A DNA stretch of 33,767 bases from Pseudomonadota bacterium. GTDB lineage: Bacteria > Desulfobacterota > Binatia > UBA1149. The translations under genes and the position numbers were made by a program. This document shows positions 23,606-30,789 of this stretch, piece by piece. Position 1 is the first letter of the stretch, and each line of letters starts with the position of its first letter. The DNA lies in assembly GCA_014382245.1 (NCBI GenBank), contig JACNKC010000026.1:2729-36495 (forward strand), in the 5' to 3' direction. The notes beneath the pieces were generated by a model, which was not told where the DNA came from, did not search any database, and was given only the letters and a program-made list of their open reading frames with translations.

Positions 23606-24472
23606 TCAGGGTCTCTGTTGAAGGTTCGACAACGCGAAGTCCGAGTCGGTGAGCCCCGCCTCGGGCTCGAGCAGGTCGACCACCAATCGCGAGAGGGTGT
23701 CTTCGAGCAGGTCGTGCATAGTCGAATCGGTAGCGATCCAGGTGCCACCGAATTCGCTGATGCTGTCGTGCCGGGCCTCCATTCGCTTGGCAAGGACATC
23801 GGCCTCGTCCCAGTACTCGGTCTTGACCGGAACGTAGTGCTCTTTCTCGAGCCAGTTCTTCGTTCGCGTGTAACTCGAGTCGGCCTCGGGCCGCATGACG
23901 GCCTCGACCACGTAGCACGACATCCCCTTTACTTCTTCGTCGGCCAGCCTGGTGTAGTCGGCGTCCTCTATGTCGCCCACGCTGACAAGAAAATCCTCGA
24001 AGCTGAAATCGGTGCCGGCTATATGCTGCCCCTTCATGCTCACGCGGTGGGTACGCCCGCGCGTTGGCGAAAAAATAAACTGCTCGTCCTCGGCCTGGTC
24101 GTGGTGAACAAACAGGTAGCCCGTGTGGCGCAGCTCGTAGGGGCCCGTGAACTTAACGATGGTCCGCGAGAACACGTCGTCGGTGGCCTCGTCTTCTTCG
24201 TCTCGGTAGTCGAGCGCCTGCGTCCAGAAGTTTACCCGCTGCGGATTGCCAGCCTCGTCGCTGCTGATGGCGTGACTCTCCTGGTAGCTCGACTTGAGGC
24301 GCTTACGATTCTTGAGAAGGCGGTCGTAGAGTTCGCGCCCGGTGAGTTTTTCGCCGACCTGGCTCTTCTCTTCAACCTCGGCCGGGCTCGGGTAATCCAT
24401 CGGTCCATCGGCAGCTGTGACCACCGGCGGCGATAGCAGGAACAAGAGAGACAACACTGCTGTACGAAACAC
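23606..24472 (-). CDS. LolA-like outer membrane lipoprotein-sorting protein
   Basis: A 288-residue periplasmic protein with a short signal peptide (FRTAVLSLLFLLSPPVVTA). The mature body matches the LolA-like (PF17131 type) family often found beside RND/MMPL lipid exporters. Family-like features are ELYDRLLKNRKRL near the start, FTGPYELRHTGYLFVHHDQAEDEQFIF in the middle and the 'GTDFSFEDF' strand, followed by YTRTKNWLEKEHYVPVKTEYWDEAD. Such proteins are thought to carry lipids or lipoproteins through the periplasm. The start is GTG with GAGGA 9 nt upstream, that site lying inside the end of the ceramidase gene 6 bp away, so the two genes form an operon. It converges on the RND gene. Confidence 0.85.
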   Translation of the reverse strand: MFRTAVLSLLFLLSPPVVTAADGPMDYPSPAEVEEKSQVGEKLTGRELYDRLLKNRKRLKSSYQESHAISSDEAGNPQRVNFWTQALDYRDEEDEATDDVFSRTIVKFTGPYELRHTGYLFVHHDQAEDEQFIFSPTRGRTHRVSMKGQHIAGTDFSFEDFLVSVGDIEDADYTRLADEEVKGMSCYVVEAVMRPEADSSYTRTKNWLEKEHYVPVKTEYWDEADVLAKRMEARHDSISEFGGTWIATDSTMHDLLEDTLSRLVVDLLEPEAGLTDSDFALSNLQQRP

Positions 24473-24478
24473 GACGGG

Positions 24479-25195
24479 TTATCCTCGCCCCCGCGCGCCC
24501 AGTTGCTCGTAAAACATATACCCAGCCCCCATTGAAAGCGCGCTCAGCAGGTGCCAGGTCGCGTGCCCTTGCATAAAGTGGTTGTCGGGGTCGCAGAAAA
24601 CTCGTGTAACGTCGAGCGCTGAAAAAACGCTTGCCGACGCCAGCAGCACGAGCATGACCGCGTACCAGCGGTAATCGTCGGGCCGGTCCGGGCGACGGCT
24701 GCAGGCAATCTCCTGCCCCAGCAACACGAAGATCAGCCCCAGAACGATGAGCTGGATGGGAATCCCGAGCAGGTAGAACAGTACTACCAGCCCCGAGCCA
24801 ACCACCACCACGTAGCCGATATCACGAGCGATGGCCCCGCCGCCGGCAGCGCTAAGACGGGCGCGGTTAATGGCCAGCAGCAAGCCCAGCCACAGGAACA
24901 TGCCCACGAAATCAAAAAACTGCGTGAAGAAATTGTACGACGCGTGGTAGACGAGCGAAAACAGGCCGGTCAGCAGCATGGCGGGAGCAAACAGGCCCAA
25001 CCCGCGGCCGGTTTTGCCTTGTGAGCGCCGCCACAGCAGCAGGGCCACGAGCAGGTAGGCGATATTCGACCAGGTGTTGGCCGGCTCTACCACCCAGGAA
25101 CACAGGGGTGCCTCGCACCAATCCACGTTTGGCGGGGCCAGTAAACTCAGCGCCGACCAGGGACAGCCCTGCTGAAGGGGGGGGGCGTACACCAC
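24479..25195 (-). CDS. Alkaline ceramidase-like (CREST superfamily) membrane hydrolase
   Basis: A 238-residue protein with about seven transmembrane helices, of the ceramidase/CREST superfamily of membrane metal-dependent amide hydrolases. All five metal/catalytic-site residues of human ACER3 have counterparts with the same local spacing: Ser80 and His84 (SLVYHAS), Asp95 (FFDFVGMF, 11 residues after the histidine), and His211 and His215 (QGHATWHLLSAL). The N-terminal WCE...EPANTWSN motif is also classic. The family cleaves ceramides or related lipid amides; since bacterial sphingolipids are patchily distributed, the true substrate is open. The start is GTG with AGGGG upstream. It heads an operon with the LolA-like gene (6-bp gap). 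Confidence 0.88.
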   Translation of the reverse strand: MVYAPPLQQGCPWSALSLLAPPNVDWCEAPLCSWVVEPANTWSNIAYLLVALLLWRRSQGKTGRGLGLFAPAMLLTGLFSLVYHASYNFFTQFFDFVGMFLWLGLLLAINRARLSAAGGGAIARDIGYVVVVGSGLVVLFYLLGIPIQLIVLGLIFVLLGQEIACSRRPDRPDDYRWYAVMLVLLASASVFSALDVTRVFCDPDNHFMQGHATWHLLSALSMGAGYMFYEQLGARGRG

Positions 25196-25280
25196 CCCTA
25201 CCTAGCAGGCAGGCGCAGCCCTATAAAGCCCCTTCCGATTTTTGCAGGCTGACATAAAGCAGCTGCGAAGGGCGTGCCTG

Positions 25281-25523
25281 TCAGGCCATCCGCGAGTGGA
25301 TCGCAAATGCAGGCCGCTGCTCGGGCTGGTCTAAACGCACCCCGCGATCGTCTGCGAGCGATGCCAGGCCGGTCCTGGCCATCCTGCTCGGTTGCGCGTG
25401 ACCGTTCTCCCAGCGATTTACCGTGCTCACTGTTATACCCAGGTGATGGGCAAGTTCTTCCTGCGTCATGCTCAGGCTTTTACGAAAGTTGCGTATAAGC
25501 ACCCCTATATTATTGTTTTCCAT
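25281..25523 (-). CDS. Small XRE-family helix-turn-helix regulator
   Basis: An 80-residue DNA-binding protein. Residues 5-50 form a Cro/CI-type helix-turn-helix (IGVLIRNFRKSLSMTQEELAHHLGITVSTVNRWENGHAQPS). The C-terminal tail (ASLADDRGVRLDQPEQ) is short and has no recognised domain. The ATG start has only a weak purine-rich site. It lies 85 bp upstream of the ceramidase-LolA operon on the same strand and divergent from the porin, so it could regulate either; that is inference. Confidence 0.8.
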   Translation of the reverse strand: MENNNIGVLIRNFRKSLSMTQEELAHHLGITVSTVNRWENGHAQPSRMARTGLASLADDRGVRLDQPEQRPAFAIHSRMA

Positions 25524-25964
25524 TGTCGACCCCCGTCGTTCCCGCCTCGCCGTCGCACACGGCGCAGCCCGAAGCGGTACATGTAGTTAATGCAATGCTA
25601 CACGCACTAGGGGGATCCTCTCTCGCACCCGAACGGGTATTTCTTAGGCCACGCAACACACGCAGGTCTTGCTGCCGCACTACACAAGGGGTTTCAGGGA
25701 GTCCCGGCAGGCCCGCCGGGCCGGGCGAAGGGAATTCGTGTTAACCGTACGGTGTTTTCCCCTTCCCCATACTGGGGGTGAGCCCCCGACCGGGTGGTCG
25801 CCGGCGTTTCAGCCAGGGGCCGCGCGACCGCTTTCCAGTCCAAACCTGGCAATCGCCTCACAGGCACTTTACCAATAGCTCCCATGATGATAGCCGCTGT
25901 TGGAGTCGCCCACGTGTGGCGAGCCAATCGAGAACCTGTAGGCGCGGAAACAAGAGAGGAAATA
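25524..25964. other. Long intergenic region between HTH regulator and porin
   Basis: These 441 bp are divergently flanked and contain no gene I can support. An open frame leads into the porin, but the porin's own signal peptide and ribosome binding site place its start at 25965. The region holds a perfect palindrome at 25744-25753, a CCCC-ATACT-GGGG inverted repeat (25765-25777) and a moderately AT-rich patch around 25575-25610. These are plausible control elements for the porin and/or the HTH gene. Confidence 0.5.
25744..25753. promoter_or_regulatory. Perfect 10-bp palindrome ACCGTACGGT
   Basis: ACCGTACGGT is self-complementary and sits about 210 bp before the porin start and 220 bp from the divergent HTH gene. 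Its flanks (TTA before, GTT after) slightly extend the symmetry. An operator for the neighbouring XRE-type protein is possible but untested, and a 10-bp palindrome can occur by chance. Confidence 0.35.
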
Positions 25965-27164
25965 ATGAGAGAGTACTACGCATTACTGGCCTTCGCCGCA
26001 CTGATGATAATGCCTTCGCCTGGCCAGGCCGCTGCCAAGCCCGAACTTGACCTCAGCGCTGAAGACGGGATCGAGCTATCGGCGAGCGACAGTGATTTCT
26101 CTCTCGAGCTGGGTGGCAGGGTCCTTGCCGACACCGTGTCCTGGGACGCCGACAGCGCCGTAGAAACAGCCATCGGCGAGCAGACCAGTGAGAGTGAATT
26201 CCGCCGCGCGAGGTTATACGTGGCCGGCACCATCTACGGCTACGTGATCTTCAAAGCCCAGTACGAATTCGCCGGTGACAACGCCGACTTCAAGGACATG
26301 TACCTGGGTATAAAGGACATCCCCCGCCTGGGCACGGTCAAAGTCGGTCACTTCAAGGAGCCCTTCAGCCTCGAGGAGCTCACCAGTTCGAAATACATCA
26401 CCTTCATGGAGCGGTCGCTTCCGGGTGTCTTCGCGCCCTCGCGTAACACCGGACTCGGATTTCACAGCACCGCGCTTGACGACCGCCTCACGCTGGCTGC
26501 CGGCCTGTTCCACGACAGCGACGGCATTGGCGACAGCGGCGACAAAAAGCTGAATTTCTCGGCCCGTGTTACCGGCACACCGATCAAGGGAGACGATAGC
26601 CTGCTGCACCTGGGCCTTTCGTGGACCAGCCGCGACCCCGAAGACAACCTCCTCAGGCTCAGGCAACGCCCCGAGGTACACCTGGCCGACCGCTTTGTAG
26701 ACACCGGAAGCGTGGCGGCCGAGGGCATGGACGTGCTGGGCCTCGAGGCGGCCGCCGTTCTTGGGCCGCTTTCGCTGCAGGGCGAGTACATGGCAGCTTC
26801 GCTCGATATACCTGGTGGCAGCGACGCCGACCTGTCGGGTTGGTACGCCTACGCGAGCTGGTTTGTGACCGGCGAGAGCCGTGCTTACAAGGCCAGCAAA
26901 GGCGTGTTCAGTCGAGTGAGCCCGGCAGACAATTTTACGGTTGACGGCGGCAGTGGCGCCGTCGAACTGGCCGTCAGGCTGTCGAACCTGGATCTCAACG
27001 ACGCGGGAGCCAGTATCAGCGGCGGAGAACTTGACGATCTCACGCTGGGGCTGAACTGGTACCTGGATCCCTCCACGAGGGTCACGCTTAACTGGGTAAA
27101 CGCCGATATCAGGGGCCTGGGCGAAGCCGACGCGCTGCAGGCCCGTTTCCAGTTCGATTTCTAG
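25965..27164 (+). CDS. OprO/OprP-type phosphate-selective porin family protein
   Basis: A 399-residue outer membrane beta-barrel. The ATG at 25965 follows AGAGAGGA at about 4-5 nt and opens a signal peptide (YYALLAFAALMIMPSPGQAAA). The mature N-terminus has the family's LELGGRVLADTVSWD strand. RRARLYVAGTIYGYVIFKAQYEFAG, FKDMYLGIKDIPRLGTVKVGHFKEPFSLEELTSSKYITFMERSLP and FAPSRNTGLGFHSTALDDRLTLAAGLF follow, all typical of the Porin_O_P family. It ends QARFQFDF with the terminal aromatic residue of barrels. Members can be anion- or phosphate-preferring, but many in environmental bacteria have unknown solutes. It is monocistronic, followed by a 13-bp inverted repeat. Confidence 0.9.
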   Translation: MREYYALLAFAALMIMPSPGQAAAKPELDLSAEDGIELSASDSDFSLELGGRVLADTVSWDADSAVETAIGEQTSESEFRRARLYVAGTIYGYVIFKAQYEFAGDNADFKDMYLGIKDIPRLGTVKVGHFKEPFSLEELTSSKYITFMERSLPGVFAPSRNTGLGFHSTALDDRLTLAAGLFHDSDGIGDSGDKKLNFSARVTGTPIKGDDSLLHLGLSWTSRDPEDNLLRLRQRPEVHLADRFVDTGSVAAEGMDVLGLEAAAVLGPLSLQGEYMAASLDIPGGSDADLSGWYAYASWFVTGESRAYKASKGVFSRVSPADNFTVDGGSGAVELAVRLSNLDLNDAGASISGGELDDLTLGLNWYLDPSTRVTLNWVNADIRGLGEADALQARFQFDF

Positions 27165-27201
27165 CCTGAAGGCCACCCCCATAAGCCGTTTTCTCTCATG
27201 T

Positions 27202-27237
27202 GTGGCAGATTGGGAAAACCTTTGCCCAATCTGCCAC
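27202..27237. terminator. Perfect 13-bp inverted repeat after the porin
   Basis: GTGGCAGATTGGG (27202-27214) and its exact complement (27225-27237) flank a 10-base loop, 38 bp after the porin stop. The stem is strong enough to end transcription, but no T tract follows (TAACTATAAAC), so it may instead be an RNA-stabilising hairpin or a regulator site ahead of the AT-rich promoter region for the next gene. Confidence 0.55.
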
Positions 27238-27263
27238 TAACTATAAACAGAGCTTATCTAAAA

Positions 27264-27292
27264 TTGGAATTTATTTCATTGTTCCTTATCTT
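27264..27292 (+). promoter_or_regulatory. Candidate sigma70-type promoter for the 94-residue protein
   Basis: TTGGAA (27264-27269) and TATCTT (27287-27292) are spaced by exactly 17 bp inside the most AT-rich stretch of the window. They lie about 100 bp before the next gene, leaving a 5' leader of roughly 95 nt. Matches to the consensus are partial (four of six in each box). Confidence 0.4.
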
Positions 27293-27395
27293 GCATAGTT
27301 GGGCTGTCGTTAGTAGCTTGGCCTGAGCAGTCGGTGAGGTTCTCCGGCTGCATGACTGAGAAATCAAAATTCCGAAAGGGACCAAGGAGAATAAC

Positions 27396-27680
27396 ATGGC
27401 TTTTATCGGATACTTCATAGCAATGGCGGCCTGGATCACGTGGATATACAGGCAGTACAAGGACGGAGACCGGCCGGTGGCCTATGGTTGGTTCGTAGCC
27501 AGCCTGCTGCTCGGTGGCTTCGAATACGGCAAGGGCATCCTGACGCTCATGGTCAACCTCCCGGTCTACGGGCAGGCGGCCCTGGTTTCGACAGTACTCA
27601 CGCTGACCGTGCTGTACGTCTACTCGTCGCGCAACGCTGGCGCGGTAGAACAGGTAGAGGCAGAAGCCGCCCAGGCCTGA
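27396..27680 (+). CDS. Small hypothetical membrane protein (94 residues)
   Basis: A well-supported small gene: ATG with AAGGAG 6 nt upstream, a candidate promoter in front and a clear terminator behind, so it is its own transcript. The protein has two or three hydrophobic helices (about 3-18, 29-48 and 55-75). A short charged loop (YRQYKDGDRP) lies between the first two, and the tail is soluble, acidic and Ala/Glu-rich (AVEQVEAEAAQA). I do not recognise a family. The arrangement suggests a highly expressed small inner membrane protein; the function is unknown. Confidence 0.75.
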   Translation: MAFIGYFIAMAAWITWIYRQYKDGDRPVAYGWFVASLLLGGFEYGKGILTLMVNLPVYGQAALVSTVLTLTVLYVYSSRNAGAVEQVEAEAAQA

Positions 27681-27716
27681 AAACAGTGGCGGCCTAACAG
27701 CCCCCCGCAACTTACA

Positions 27717-27766
27717 CCCCGGTCGCCCACTGCTGGAAACAGCGGCAGGGTGGCCGGGGTTTTTTA
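27717..27766 (+). terminator. Rho-independent terminator
   Basis: CCCCGGTCGCCC pairs with GGGTGGCCGGGG (twelve pairs, two of them G-U). An inner stem CTGCTG/CAGCGG is closed by a GAAA tetraloop, and six or seven T follow directly (27760-27766). It begins 37 bp after the 94-residue gene's stop and ends that transcript before the TonB receptor. Confidence 0.88.
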
Positions 27767-27851
27767 TTGGGGCCGTACCTACTGGCTGCCATGCACTTGC
27801 AAGGGCTATACTGGGCCGAACAGCTGGCACGTCAGCCCGGCTCCAACGACC

Positions 27852-29990
27852 GTGCGCTCTTCTGCAAATGCCCCCCGCTCTCCCAAACGCCACCCTCATT
27901 GGCTATGCGCCGTCCTGCCCATGGCAATCGCAGCGACGCTGGTCGTTTTGCTCCTGGTTGCGCCCGGCCAAGCCGCAAGCGCTCCTGACGACACTACGGC
28001 CATCCTTGAAACCATCGAAATCCTGGCGCCGCGCCACGGACAGCTAACAGCCGATCACCCCGAGGCCGTTAGCGTTACCAGTCGAGAACGACTCGACCGC
28101 AGCGCCGCAGCGGTTCTCACCGACGCCTTTCGCGACGTACCAGCTGTTCACCTGCAATCGACCACGGCGGGCCAGGGCTCGCCTTTCATACGAGGACTCA
28201 CCGGGTCGGCCGTGCTCAACCTTGTAGACGGCATGCGCCTGAACAACGCGCCCTACCGTTCGGCCCCCAACCCCTGGCTGGCCCTGATCGACCCCGATCT
28301 CGTGGAGCGGGTGGAACTCGTGCGCGGCCCCTCGTCGGTGCTCTACGGCAGCGACGCCATGAGCGGGGTCGTGCAGGTGCTGACGCGGCGGGCGCGCGGC
28401 TACGGCGATACGCCTCGCGGCAGTGGGCGGTTAAAAACCAGCCTGTCCAGCGCAGACCGGGGAGCTGGCCTGCGCGCCGAGCTGGGCGTCGGCCACGACA
28501 AACTTGCCTTTCGTGGCGGCGTATCGCAGCGCTCGGCCGGCGACCTGCGGGCCGGCGGCGAGGTCGGCAGGCAAGCGTACAGCGCCTACGACATGGTCAC
28601 CGCCGACGGCTCGCTCAGCTGGCTGCCCAGGCCAGAACAGGAGTTACGCCTGGATTACCAGTTTGCGCGCCAGCCGCGCAGTCCACGCCACGACGAGCTG
28701 GTGGCCGGCTTCGGCCAGGACGAGCCCTCCTCCGACCTCTTTCTATTCCAGCCGCTGCAACGTTCATTTGCCCATGCCGCGTACTTCGTCGAGCTGCCCG
28801 CGAACGCGCTTGTTGAAAGCGTGCAAGCCGACCTCGCGCTGCAGGAGATTCGCGAGAACCGCCGCAGCCGCGACCACGGAAGCGTCATCGAATCCGACGA
28901 ACGAAACAGAAGCACCCTGCTCGGGATAACGGCCCAGGCCCACTCGACCACCGCCGGTGGCAGCCGCCTGACCTGGGGTGGCGAGTCCTACTTTGACGTG
29001 GTGGACTCTGCCCGCGACGCTATCGACACGAGCACCGGCGACAGGCAAGCCGTGACGCCCCGTTTTCCGGACGGCTCACGCATGAACTCCTACGGACTGT
29101 ACCTGTCGGTGGAGCAAGACCTCGCCCGGGACCTGCTCCTGCGCTGGGGGCTCCGCTACAGCCTGTTCGACATTCACCTGGCCTCCACGAGCAGCAGCGA
29201 GGCGGTTGACCTCAAGCCCGACGATCTCACGGGCAGCGTGGGCCTGTCATGGAAAGCCACCCGCTCGCTTCGCGTGGTGGGCAACTTCCAGCGTGGTTTT
29301 CGTGCACCCAACATTTTTGATCTCGGCACGCTCGGGCCCCGACCCGGAAACCGCTTCAACGTGCCAGCCACAGATCTCGAACCCGAAGAACTCTACAGCA
29401 TAGACGCCGGGCTCAAGTTCGCCGACCATCGTGCCCGGGGCGAAGTACTGGTGTTTCACGGCTGGTACCGCGACAAGATCAGCTCGGTACTCACCGGCGA
29501 GCAAACGCCGAGCGGCCGCGACATAGTGACCAGCGCCAACGTGGCGTCGGTAAAACTTCTGGGCGTCGAGGCAAACGGCAGCATCGACCTGGGCCGACGA
29601 CTGGAGCTGCGCGCGGGCCTGGCCTGGGTACGTGGACAACAGGACGACGGCGCCGGCAACCGGCAACCGGCCGATCGCACACCACCCCTGTCAGGAAGCC
29701 TGGGCCTGCCCTGGCAACTGGGCGAACAGCTGTGGCTGGAACCATCGCTGCGTTTTGCAGCCCCCCAGGATCGCCTGAGCGACCGCGACCTGGCCGACCC
29801 GCGCATCGACCCGGCGGGCAGCGCCGGCTGGGCCACCGTGGAGCTGAGAGCCCGCTGGTTTCCCCGCGCCGACCTTTCGGTCACCGCGGTACTCGAGAAC
29901 CTGGGCGACGTATCATACCGCGTGCACGGCTCGGGCATGCAGTCGCCCGGATTCAATTTCAGGCTCGCCCTTGACGCGAGCTTTGACTGA
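27852..29990 (+). CDS. TonB-dependent outer membrane receptor (haem/cobalamin-type plug)
   Basis: A receptor of about 712 residues. The start is uncertain: the GTG at 27852 gives a signal peptide with a basic front (RSSANAPRSPKRHPHW) and hydrophobic core ending GQAASA, while an ATG at 27921 would lack the charges; neither has a good ribosome binding site. The plug contains VSVTSRERLDR, AFRDVPAVHLQS, PFIRGLTGSAVLNLVDGMRLN and VELVRGPSSVLYGSDAMSGVVQVLTRR. The barrel includes the FQRGFRAPNIFDLGTLGPRPGNRFN region typical of haem/vitamin-type receptors and ends LALDASFD. It is unlike the receptor at 6050-8116. It follows a terminator, so it has its own promoter, not located here. A lipoprotein gene begins 29 bp after it. 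The substrate is unknown. Confidence 0.9.
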   Translation: MRSSANAPRSPKRHPHWLCAVLPMAIAATLVVLLLVAPGQAASAPDDTTAILETIEILAPRHGQLTADHPEAVSVTSRERLDRSAAAVLTDAFRDVPAVHLQSTTAGQGSPFIRGLTGSAVLNLVDGMRLNNAPYRSAPNPWLALIDPDLVERVELVRGPSSVLYGSDAMSGVVQVLTRRARGYGDTPRGSGRLKTSLSSADRGAGLRAELGVGHDKLAFRGGVSQRSAGDLRAGGEVGRQAYSAYDMVTADGSLSWLPRPEQELRLDYQFARQPRSPRHDELVAGFGQDEPSSDLFLFQPLQRSFAHAAYFVELPANALVESVQADLALQEIRENRRSRDHGSVIESDERNRSTLLGITAQAHSTTAGGSRLTWGGESYFDVVDSARDAIDTSTGDRQAVTPRFPDGSRMNSYGLYLSVEQDLARDLLLRWGLRYSLFDIHLASTSSSEAVDLKPDDLTGSVGLSWKATRSLRVVGNFQRGFRAPNIFDLGTLGPRPGNRFNVPATDLEPEELYSIDAGLKFADHRARGEVLVFHGWYRDKISSVLTGEQTPSGRDIVTSANVASVKLLGVEANGSIDLGRRLELRAGLAWVRGQQDDGAGNRQPADRTPPLSGSLGLPWQLGEQLWLEPSLRFAAPQDRLSDRDLADPRIDPAGSAGWATVELRARWFPRADLSVTAVLENLGDVSYRVHGSGMQSPGFNFRLALDASFD

Positions 29991-30019
29991 CCCCGGCCAT
30001 CGGCAGTAGACTGCTGGCC

Positions 30020-30586
30020 GTGAAGATGTCGGCCGCTGTTCCGCCTGTGTACCTGGCCCTGGCCTGCGCCGCGGTGATGGGCCTGCTGGCCTGCGCCGAA
30101 TGCAAGGTCGGCGCGCAGCCGACAACACGCCCCGTTGATAAAACCCTCGCAGTCTTTGCCGCCGACCTGCCCCGCTCTAGCCTCGGCTTGCTCGGCGGGG
30201 GACAAGCGCTGAGCATAGACGGCGTAGCCTACTCGCGTGGTCTGCTCAGCGACGAGCAACAGTGGCGGGCGCTGGTCAACAGCGCACGCGGCTCTGACTG
30301 GCCGGCGCTGTCCAGCTGGAAACCCCAGCTGGACTGGAGCCGGCAGTCGCTGGCCTGGTTGGCCTTCGACGGGGCCACACGGCAGCTGGTCTTCGAAGAG
30401 CTTCGCGAGGAGAATGGCATCTCAAGCCTGGTATTTTCAGCCCGCAGCCTGCGCCGTCCCGACCGCCCCCAAGGCCCGGTTTCGCTGCTGCTGCTGCGCG
30501 TCGACGGTGTCGGGGGTCCGAGACCCCGCCTGCTGCTGAAAAAGCCCGACGGCAGCCTCGCCCCCGCCACCGGCGGCCAAAAATGA
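30020..30586 (+). CDS. Hypothetical lipoprotein downstream of TonB receptor
   Basis: A protein of about 188 residues with a type II signal peptide: hydrophobic stretch VYLALACAAVMGLLAC, where LLAC is a good lipobox and the cysteine would be lipidated. The mature part (~160 residues) has no family I recognise. It includes LSIDGVAYSRGLLSDEQQWRALVNSARG and a WKPQLDWSRQSLAWLAFDG segment, then a Pro/Arg-rich end. The start is GTG (30020) or ATG (30026). Lying 29 bp after the receptor on the same strand, it may be an accessory ligand-binding or assembly lipoprotein for it; that is inference from position. Confidence 0.65.
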   Translation: MKMSAAVPPVYLALACAAVMGLLACAECKVGAQPTTRPVDKTLAVFAADLPRSSLGLLGGGQALSIDGVAYSRGLLSDEQQWRALVNSARGSDWPALSSWKPQLDWSRQSLAWLAFDGATRQLVFEELREENGISSLVFSARSLRRPDRPQGPVSLLLLRVDGVGGPRPRLLLKKPDGSLAPATGGQK

Positions 30587-30723
30587 CCCCACCCCCCCGA
30601 TCGGGTAGCGACCGGCAGATTTTCTGACAAGAAATCGCTTTCCTATGCGCTTTTCCCTTGCCAGCACCACCGGGAGAGGAGTACCTTATCTAGCAGCGCC
30701 CCTGGACAACCGTCGGCCATAAT

Positions 30724-30743
30724 CACCCCCTCTGACCGGGGTG
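30724..30743. promoter_or_regulatory. CACCCC/GGGGTG inverted repeat before secreted protein
   Basis: CACCCC (30724-30729) and GGGGTG (30738-30743) are inverted copies 8 bp apart, 47 bp before the start of the large secreted protein. They resemble the C/G palindromes at 13798-13813 and 19104-19119 that also precede secreted Cys-rich protein genes. An operator or 5' UTR hairpin is possible. Confidence 0.4.
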
Positions 30744-30789
30744 TGAGACGCTGCGGCAAGATCGGTGGGTGCCAAGCAGGGGGGTACAG

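Noticed and set aside
27717-27766. Cobalamin riboswitch before the TonB receptor (CCCACTG and GCGGCAGG look suggestive)
   Set aside because: The segment folds fully as a two-part stem with a GAAA loop and T run, directly after the previous gene. The other conserved blocks of a B12 riboswitch are not seen.
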